IMG/VR virus record: IMGVR_UViG_3300005095_000126
Coordinates: 1 to 40,286 of that record
Source of the DNA: a virus
Strand: one strand, 5' to 3'
Length of the DNA: 40,286 bases
The position numbers and the translations under genes were made by a program. Shown one piece after another: positions 7,359 through 14,300 of the stretch; within the stretch, counting starts at the first letter, position 1, and the number at the start of each line of letters is the position of its first letter. A model generated the notes under the pieces. That model was given only the letters and a program-made list of their open reading frames with translations, was not told where the DNA came from and searched no databases.

Positions 7359-8750
7359 ATGCAAGTAGTTGCGCACTCACCAACGGCGTATAGGTTGATT
7401 CACGACGGAGCCCTTGCCTTACATAGAGCCGAGCAAGTCGGGATGCGGATTGATACCGACTATGCGCGGACAAAACTCGAAGAGTTGAAGGAAAAGGTAA
7501 AGGAAGAGCAAAGGGCTTTAGAATCTAGCAAACTTGGTAAGGTCTGGAAGAAACTTTTCCCGGCCAACTTCAACCCGAACTCAGATGATCAATTGCGCAA
7601 GGTCATTTACGGTGAGCTCGGGTTGGAGCCTCCAAAGATTACGGAAAAAGGCACCCCGGCCACCGACGCCGAGGCCCTGCGCAAGCTGTCCAAACAATTA
7701 CCCGACGTGCATCATGTTCGAGAGATTAGGCGTTGGTCTAAGGCCCAGCAATACCTCAATAACTTTCTTGTCGAGCAAGTAGATGGCATTCTCCACCCTT
7801 TCTTCCACCTCCACACGGTAAGGACTTTTCGGTCTAGCTCGTCCAACGTCAACTTCCAAAATATCCCAAAACGTGATGCAGAAATAATGAAGTTGGTGCG
7901 GAGGGCCATTCTTCCACATCCCGGATGCCAACTTCTTGAGATCGACTACGGGTCTCAGGAAGTGCGAATTGCGTGCTGTTATACGAAGGATAAGGCCCTC
8001 ATCAATTACGTTCAGGACCCGTCGTCTGACATGCATCGTGATGCCGCCATTGACCTCTTTATGCTTCCTTCCTTGGACAAGGGTCACAAAGGCGAGAAGC
8101 TCCTCCGAAACGCCGCCAAAAATGGCTTCGTTTTTCCTCAGTTTTATGGTGACTACTGGAAGAACTGTGCTCGGTATCTTTGGGAAGACTGGGTAATGGA
8201 GCACAAGATCCACATAAGAAACCCTGACAACCCGAGCGAAGACATTTTCGTGCTCGACTGGCTAGCTAAGAAGGGCGTGGATTCTTATGAGGCCTTTGAA
8301 GAACATGTGATGAAAGTGGAGGAGCTCTTCTGGAAAGTCCGGTTCAAAGATTATGACCAATGGCGTCAGGCCCAGGTGGCCTTCTACGAGGAACATGGTT
8401 ACGTGGACATGTATACCGGCTTTCGCTGTAAGGGCATTATGGGCCGCACTAAGGTCATTAACTATCCCATCCAGGGATCGGCCTTTCACTGTTTATTACA
8501 GGCTTTCATTTGGATAGATCGAGTGTTTCAGCGTCTTCGTCTTGCAAGCAGACTTATTGGCCAAATTCACGATGCTATCATAATAAACGTTGTGCCCGAG
8601 GAGCTAGATGAGGTTTTGGCCATCTGTAAGGAATACATGATTGACCGCCTGATGGACAAATGGCGGTGGATAATAGTGCCTTTGGAGATCGAGGCGGATA
8701 TAACCGGCGTTGATGCGCCGTGGAGTGAGAAGGAAACTTTACCCGTGTAG
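7359..8750 (+). CDS. Family A DNA polymerase, polymerase domain only
   Basis: This 463-residue protein starts where the polymerase domain of Pol I starts (ALHRAEQVGMRID resembles the usual 'ME..G..vD' entry) and has no 3'-5' exonuclease region. Motif A is DYGSQEVR with Asp196; motif B is RNAAKNGFVFPQFYG with Arg250, Lys254 and Tyr263; motif C is IHDA with Asp405. Motif C is HDE in most family A enzymes, so Ala406 replaces a conserved acid. PIQGSA lies between B and C. An exonuclease may be encoded elsewhere, as in Rhodothermus phage RM378. It likely replicates the phage genome. No ribosome binding site is visible at the ATG. The patatin-like gene follows. Confidence 0.9.
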   Translation: MQVVAHSPTAYRLIHDGALALHRAEQVGMRIDTDYARTKLEELKEKVKEEQRALESSKLGKVWKKLFPANFNPNSDDQLRKVIYGELGLEPPKITEKGTPATDAEALRKLSKQLPDVHHVREIRRWSKAQQYLNNFLVEQVDGILHPFFHLHTVRTFRSSSSNVNFQNIPKRDAEIMKLVRRAILPHPGCQLLEIDYGSQEVRIACCYTKDKALINYVQDPSSDMHRDAAIDLFMLPSLDKGHKGEKLLRNAAKNGFVFPQFYGDYWKNCARYLWEDWVMEHKIHIRNPDNPSEDIFVLDWLAKKGVDSYEAFEEHVMKVEELFWKVRFKDYDQWRQAQVAFYEEHGYVDMYTGFRCKGIMGRTKVINYPIQGSAFHCLLQAFIWIDRVFQRLRLASRLIGQIHDAIIINVVPEELDEVLAICKEYMIDRLMDKWRWIIVPLEIEADITGVDAPWSEKETLPV

Positions 8751-8763
8751 GAGGTGCGTGACT

Positions 8764-9591
8764 ATGCGCGTATGTTTAGTTCTTTCCGGGTCTGGCGTTA
8801 ATTTCGATGCCCATATAGGAGCGATCAAGGCCCTGCACCATGCAGGGGTGGAGATCACCGAAATGGTGGCTGTTTCTGGTGGGTCCCTTGTGGCCGCGGC
8901 GTATGCTTTGTTGGGTGAAGAGTTTGAAGAGCCGTTTACTCCGGTGAGAATCTCCAGCCTATTTAAGAAGGCTCCGTGGTGGAAGGCCTTGTTTAAGGGT
9001 TACCTTTATGAGCGCAAGGGATTTGAAACCCTTGTGCGTAATTTGTTTGGAGATATGCGTTTAGCCGACTTGAATATTCCACTTACCGTGCTTGCTTCTA
9101 ATCTGGAAACCGGTGACCCAGTGGTATTCAGTTCTGTTGAAGAGTATCACAACGCTCCATCAGATCGTATTTATGATGCGTTGTTGGCGTCTACTGCTGC
9201 TCCGCTGGTGCTTCCACCTCATCTAGGTCTCTATGATGGGGGGATTATCAATAATATTCCGATTGATTGGGTTCATGACTACAAAGGGGTGCCGGAGGAC
9301 GTGCATATCATTGGCGTAAGAGTCGTGCCACCGCGTCCTAGACCGTCTATCAAGGACGGTTCGTTGATGCGGATGGTTTCTATTTCAAAGGCAGTTTTAG
9401 ATACAATGTTGACCGCCCTCGACCGTGAACATGTAGAGGAACATGTGGATGACGTGTGTTTTGTTCCCGTTGATACCTCGTCCTTTGATTTTGGAATCAA
9501 TTTCAGTGAGAGGACGCGGAATAGAGTTTCTGGATATGAAAGAATGAAGAACTTTTTGGAAAAGAAGTTTTTTGAGATCTTGAATGGATAG
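8764..9591 (+). CDS. Patatin-like phospholipase
   Basis: A 275-residue patatin-family hydrolase with a glycine-rich oxyanion segment (SGSGVNFDAHIG, residues 8-19), a nucleophile elbow AVSGG with Ser38 (the first Gly of G-x-S-x-G is Ala), and a DGG motif with Asp158 completing the Ser-Asp dyad. Family members remove acyl chains from membrane lipids. No signal peptide, so it would act in the cytoplasm or on the inner membrane face, or be carried in the virion. Start 8764 follows AGGAGGT; an in-frame upstream ATG overlaps the polymerase. Roles in lysis, membrane remodelling or host conflict are all possible. Confidence 0.82.
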   Translation: MRVCLVLSGSGVNFDAHIGAIKALHHAGVEITEMVAVSGGSLVAAAYALLGEEFEEPFTPVRISSLFKKAPWWKALFKGYLYERKGFETLVRNLFGDMRLADLNIPLTVLASNLETGDPVVFSSVEEYHNAPSDRIYDALLASTAAPLVLPPHLGLYDGGIINNIPIDWVHDYKGVPEDVHIIGVRVVPPRPRPSIKDGSLMRMVSISKAVLDTMLTALDREHVEEHVDDVCFVPVDTSSFDFGINFSERTRNRVSGYERMKNFLEKKFFEILNG

Positions 9592-9608
9592 CACTTGCTT
9601 GTTATATC
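9580..9608 (+). promoter_or_regulatory. Possible promoter before helix-turn-helix gene
   Basis: TTGAAT at 9580-9585 and TATATC at 9603-9608 with 17-base spacing, partly inside the end of the patatin-like gene and 32 bases before the next ATG. The fit to consensus is moderate. Confidence 0.4.
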
Positions 9609-9640
9609 TACTTCAAAAGACCATAGACGGAGGTGATATT

Positions 9641-9877
9641 ATGCGTAGCCGCAGACCAACAACTGTCAGCGATGTGCGGTTCGTGTTCGAGAACATGGGT
9701 AAGATGACGAACCGCCAGATGGCTGATGCGCTGGGTGTTTCTCCCACGCGCATTACTAAGATCAAGCGAGAGCTTCGGGAAAGACTGAAGGCGCGCGGCA
9801 TCGAGGTTTCCACGACGCCGCGCTATGGGGTTAACCGCGCGGTCGATGAATTCGTTGAAGAAGAGCTCGGTGCTTAA
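9641..9877 (+). CDS. Small helix-turn-helix DNA-binding protein
   Basis: A 78-aa protein with a clear helix-turn-helix: MTNRQMADALGVSPTRITKIKREL, where GVS is the turn and the following helix is basic. The start at 9641 follows CGGAGGTGA; an earlier in-frame start lacks one. It is probably a transcription regulator of the phage or an MerR/Xre-sized adaptor. It is the last gene of its rightward group and converges with the two small leftward genes; a 9-bp hairpin spans the junction. Confidence 0.75.
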   Translation: MRSRRPTTVSDVRFVFENMGKMTNRQMADALGVSPTRITKIKRELRERLKARGIEVSTTPRYGVNRAVDEFVEEELGA

Positions 9878-9881
9878 GTAG

Positions 9882-9910
9882 GGAAGGGGGGCTATTCTTC
9901 GCCCCCTTCC
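9882..9910. terminator. Hairpin at convergent gene ends
   Basis: GGAAGGGGG/CCCCCTTCC, a 9-bp stem with an 11-base loop, between the stops at 9877 (plus) and 9892 (minus); its right arm lies inside the leftward gene. It lacks a T-run on either strand, so it may stabilise 3' ends or be a weak terminator. Confidence 0.45.
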
Positions 9911-10077
9911 TTGACCAGGGTGATCAAATCAATCAAGGCCCTTCTAGCGTCTTCCACGTCCTCGTGCTTAACCACCACTTCCGCAGCAATCTCTAATATT
10001 TGCGCCGGCTGCTCTGCCGCATTTATTTGACGGGCAATTTCGGCTAATTCTTGGATTGGCAAGGTCTTTTTAGGCAT
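9892..10077 (-). CDS. Small helical protein, tandem paralogue of upstream gene
   Basis: This 61-aa helical protein aligns along its length with the 74-aa protein encoded directly upstream: both have an L-x2-[IL]-A-x2-I-x-A start, then IL-x-[IL], then V-E/D and a final LI-x3-x-E-E pattern. GAGGAGGAA precedes the start, which is inside the last codons of the neighbour. The pair lies downstream of an ADP-ribosyltransferase-like gene. Function not recognised; a small dimeric partner, inhibitor or tail chaperone are candidates. Confidence 0.65.
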   Translation of the reverse strand: MPKKTLPIQELAEIARQINAAEQPAQILEIAAEVVVKHEDVEDARRALIDLITLVKEGGEE

Positions 10078-10294
10078 TCTTTTCTTCCTCCTCTAACATT
10101 ACGATCAGTCTGGCAATATCTTTGTGGACTTCGACGGCCCCGTGGTCGTCGGCAATGGACTGGACGAGTTTTAGAATGGTGGTCTTGTCATTAGTTGCTT
10201 TGATCCTGCCGGCCAGTTTGACCAGTTTGCTCGATGGCAAGAGTTTAGAGGAAGGTGACAACTTCTTTTTCGTGCTCAAACCACGAGTGCTCAT
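10070..10294 (-). CDS. Small helical protein, tandem paralogue of downstream gene
   Basis: A 74-aa protein with a basic, serine-rich N-terminal tail (TKKKLSPSSKLLPSSK) followed by a helical domain matching the 61-aa protein downstream. CGGAGGA lies seven bases before the ATG, so the start is well supported even though it is 50 bases inside the transferase-like gene in another frame. The tail is absent from the paralogue. Tandem duplication followed by divergence is the simplest explanation. Confidence 0.65.
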   Translation of the reverse strand: MSTRGLSTKKKLSPSSKLLPSSKLVKLAGRIKATNDKTTILKLVQSIADDHGAVEVHKDIARLIVMLEEEEKNA

Positions 10295-11357
10295 CTTTTC
10301 GTCCTCCGAGCTTTTTTATTGTTTTATCTAAACCCTTGCCATGTAAGACTGCAACTATCTGCCGCTCTGTTTTGGGTTTGAGTTCAAAAAGGATACTCAA
10401 CTCCTCCGGATCTCCCATTATGGGATCTTCGGGGATGTATTTGACTTCCTCTTTGACCTCGGCGTAGGGGCCGTTTTTGTGCTTGATCGGACGCTTTGCG
10501 TGGCGAGGGATTTTTGAGAGGGCATCGTTGGCCCGGGCAAATTTCTTCGCGATCCAGTCATCAACCGTGGTAGAGAACAGTTTCCCCCAATTGATGTCGA
10601 TGGTTTCTTGCATCCCCAGCACGACGGTCATACCGCGGTAGAGCTTCTCGAAGTTGCCGTTTTCTTCACGCACGTCCGGATCTTTGATGACCTCCTGGGT
10701 GGTCTTATAGATGCGCTCGGCAACATCCGCGAGGGGGTGCTGGTGCTTTTCCTTTCCGAGTTTTGTGGCCAGGGCATTTGTAAGGCCTTCGCGGGTGAGG
10801 GTGAAGGTGTCGGAACTCCCGGAGACCCAGTTGTTTAGGGTCTTTATTGCGTATTCGTCTGGATCGTCGATTTTAAAGTCAAGGTCCTTCATTATCTTGT
10901 TTGCACGTTCTCGGCCCACGAGCTTTATGAGGTTGTGGTAGATTCCGAACCCCCAACGAGGGTCTTCGGCCACCACTGCCCTGATATTCTCTTCCAGGGC
11001 GTATTTTTGCTCCCCTTTTGCCAGCAAGTAGGCAGCAGCTACCGGGAAGATGTCGTAGCTGCTCATTGCGGTGCGTAGGGAATAATGGTTGTCGAAAACC
11101 CTGCTGGCCTCATGGATGAAGGCCTCCACACCGTCTCTCTTCAACTCGTGGTAGCCGTTGAAGTTCTTTTCCCCGTTTATCTCCTCCAGGATGCTTGCAA
11201 GCTTTTCCCCATCTTTGGGAGCTTCTTTTTGGGGATTCACCCAATACCCTTGCTGGTGTGGTGGCACGAAGGCAACATCGCCGGTCTTAGTTGTGCGGAT
11301 ATAACCGCTCCGCGTCTTTGGCTGAAGGATCTTGAGTTTGAGTTTCAGTTTCGGCAT
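10245..11357 (-). CDS. ADP-ribosyltransferase-like protein, second copy
   Basis: A 370-residue protein with a full R-S-E ADP-ribosyltransferase pattern: LYRG (Arg241), FSTTVDDWIAKKFA (Ser262-Thr-Thr, followed by the usual alanine/phenylalanine helix) and a C-terminal EKEVV with Glu363-x-Glu365. The helical region before it aligns with the 405-aa protein at 1557 (IYKTTQEVIK against LYTTTQLILK). The N-terminus has YWVNPQK at 38-44, a weak version of the shared module. It lies five bases after the tape-measure gene, suggesting late co-expression and possible virion association. Known relatives modify host proteins such as RNA polymerase (T4 Alt, ModA); the target here is unknown. Confidence 0.68.
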   Translation of the reverse strand: MPKLKLKLKILQPKTRSGYIRTTKTGDVAFVPPHQQGYWVNPQKEAPKDGEKLASILEEINGEKNFNGYHELKRDGVEAFIHEASRVFDNHYSLRTAMSSYDIFPVAAAYLLAKGEQKYALEENIRAVVAEDPRWGFGIYHNLIKLVGRERANKIMKDLDFKIDDPDEYAIKTLNNWVSGSSDTFTLTREGLTNALATKLGKEKHQHPLADVAERIYKTTQEVIKDPDVREENGNFEKLYRGMTVVLGMQETIDINWGKLFSTTVDDWIAKKFARANDALSKIPRHAKRPIKHKNGPYAEVKEEVKYIPEDPIMGDPEELSILFELKPKTERQIVAVLHGKGLDKTIKKLGGRKDEHSWFEHEKEVVTFL

Positions 11358-11362
11358 GGCCC

Positions 11363-14300
11363 TTACCTTGCGTAGACGTTTACGACTCCTGCGTTGATGA
11401 TGCCGGCGTCCTCCCTCCGTTCGGTGGGCCTTGGAGCCGCCGCGGGCGTGACCATCTCCGGAGGCTTGATTCTTCCAATGGCCTCTATGGACTCGGGGGC
11501 CTTCATACCCTCCAGCGCCCGGAGCACGTATTGCCTGGAAAGGTTTGGCAAGGCCCCGAGCTGAATCAGGCGTCCCACTGCCGGCTCAAGGGCCTGCATC
11601 GGGTCTTCCACCTTACCAGCTTCTTCGGTGACGATGCGCTGGAGGAGTTGCTCCGCGGCGCTTAGGGGCATGTCCTGCGCATAAGCGATGTTTGCCGCCG
11701 TGCGCGATTGCAGGGCAATGTCCGTAATTCCCGGCCCGGACATGCTGATGTTGGTAAAGGCCAGATTTTCGCCCTGTCTTTGGATGCGGTAGAAGGGCTC
11801 GTCATACGGGATTTCCTTCGTCGGCACGGCTCCCAGGGCGTAACCCATCCAGCCGAGAGGAGTGTCTGGCAGAGGCAGTTCCGTGCTCGGGCTTCGGGGA
11901 CGTTCTTTAGCCTCCCGGAAAAGTTGTTTGGCGATGCTCTCGTCGTAGAAGGTCTGAGGTATCTCCGGGGGCTGGAAAGCTCCCTCTACGAGAGCCGTCT
12001 GTTCGGCCAGTTCCCTCTTGGACATTTGAAGGCCCGTAATGGTAGCTGCCCTCTCGATCCGCTCAACGGCGAGGGGCCCCTGGTCGGCATAACGGCCCTT
12101 CACTCCCATGATGTAGCTCGTGAAGAGGTCCATGGTCGGCTCTTCTTCGAGCTGAGAAGCCCTCTCTTTAAAGTTCTGGAGGGCCGCTTTGTATTGCCGC
12201 TTAAATGTCTCCGCCATGCGCGTCATCATTACGTCAAACGGAGACTGCGTTTCCGTCTCCGCGGCAGCGGCCTCGGCGACTGCTTTGGTTGTTGGGGCCT
12301 TACTGGCCTTGAGGGCTTGGTTGATGGTCTGCATTTCTTCTTCGGGGATCTCTCCCGCATAGACTTCACTGGGGGAGAGGACACTTTGAAGCATCTTTAA
12401 TCCAGAAGCCCCTCCACGTTTCAGTGCATCCCACAATGCTCCGCCAACCGTCTTGGCGTCCTGGGACATTGCGCGGAGATTTTCCTTGATTGGGCTCTCT
12501 CCACTTGTGGTTTGGGGCGTTGGTTTCGTTTCTTGAGGGGCAGGTGTTGTTTTTGGTGCCGCCTGTTGGGCAAGTTGCTCCAGTGATTGGGCGGCCTTTG
12601 TGGCGGCTTGGCCAAGCTGACTCACGCTACTTGCCGCGGCCTGCGCAGGCTGTGCCAGCAGCATGCCGGCGGTTTGTTCACCTTTGGTCATTTCTTCCGT
12701 AATTTTGCTGAACCAGGAGATGGCCGGTTCACGGAAGTATTCTGCGGGCTTTTCCCCGGCAAGGATCAAGCCCATGCTGGCCCATTTGAACAGTTCAGGC
12801 CGTCGCATCCATTCTCCGAAGTCGATGGCTCCCATCTTGGTGAGTCGGGCCATCCGCAGAGAGGTGGATTTCCAAAGATCGAGGCTTTCATCTATGCCGA
12901 AGACGCCGAACATTGGCAGGGTCTTGAACGCCGTTTGACTGGCCCCCAAGGCGGTGAATCCTGTCGCGGTCAGTTGCTGGACGAATGTTGGAATTCGTTC
13001 TTGTAGTTCCGCCGTGCGCGTCCAGTCTTGGATCATTGAGGTGGGAATCTGTTCGATGCGATATTTGCCGTAGATGGCCTCTTCCATGGCCTTGCCTACC
13101 ACCAGGCTGAGCGCTCCGGCAGTATAGGTTTGGGTCAGCTCTTCGCGCTGGGCCGTTACGGCCTGGGCTTGGGTAACAAGGCGGCCTTCTAGGATTTGCG
13201 TAAGTTTCTCAATCGTAGACTCGTCGGCCTTCGGTAGAAGGTTTGTGAGGCCCTTTTTGAGTTCGAGTTCGGCTTCTGCTTTCAGCTTTACGGGTTTGCC
13301 TTCTTCAAAGACGAAGGCCTCCTGCGGCTGTTGCAAGAATTTCATGGTGGTGGGCAGAAGCGTCCGGGACAAATTTTCACTCAGAGCCCTAAACGCTTGC
13401 TCATTGCCACGGGTTTGCTCGCGCATAATGGGCTGGAGAGCTTCTAGCACATTCTGAGCACCCTGCACCGGAGCCGTTGTTGCTGCAATTGCCTGTTGTT
13501 GGAAGCGTTGTGCGTAGTCTTCACCAAGACGCTCTTCAACGCTGTATTGGCGCATGAACACGGCTACGCGTTGCTGTGCGCTGATGAGTGCGTCCTGAAT
13601 TGCCCGCGCAATTGGATCACCAAGGACATTTTCCTGTGCGGCCTGAGTAGTTTCTGCTGCTTGCCTTGCTCCAAAGTATCCCAGACCCACACCCAGTGCA
13701 GAAACTGCAAACCCCGCGCCTTGCACAATTGGGTGCGGGACGAACATCATTCCACCACCCACGATTTGTGCCATGCTACCCCAGCGTTGGAGTGCGTTGA
13801 GTTCTGGTTGGGCAAGAGTATAGGCCCCGTGGGCAATGAACCCCATACCGCCAATGGCGGCTCCGTAACGCATGAGACGTTGCATTGCGTTTCCTTGCTG
13901 TTGGGAGAAACGATCCAGGGCCTCGATGATTCTGGACCCAATTGCGCCTAAAATCGTTGGTGATGCAATAATACTGGCACCGGCCACGGCCTCTGTGAGA
14001 GTGGTAGAAAACGGCTGATTTTCGGCCTGGCTAAACGCATGTTGGAGGAGACCAAACCCAGTAAAGGCCGCAGCGGCCCTGGGCAGGTTCTGTCGTCCAT
14101 ACCTAATCACCGACCACCACCCGGCCAGTCCGGCCATCTGGGTAAGGGCCTCGGTGGAAGAAATATCTCCCATTCCGGTTGCGAAGATATTTGCAATCGG
14201 GCCACCGATGAGGGCCCCAGGCATGGCGATGGCCGTGCGTGCTACACCGGTCATCATGCCCTGGGCGACCGGGCCGAAAGAGGCCATGACGATCTTTTCG

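Noticed and set aside
11708-12400. Long plus-strand open frame of 230 codons inside the tape-measure gene
   Set aside because: It is antiparallel to a well-supported coding gene, has no ribosome binding site, and its composition is the mirror of the real frame. The same applies to 14039-14614 and 12587-13006.
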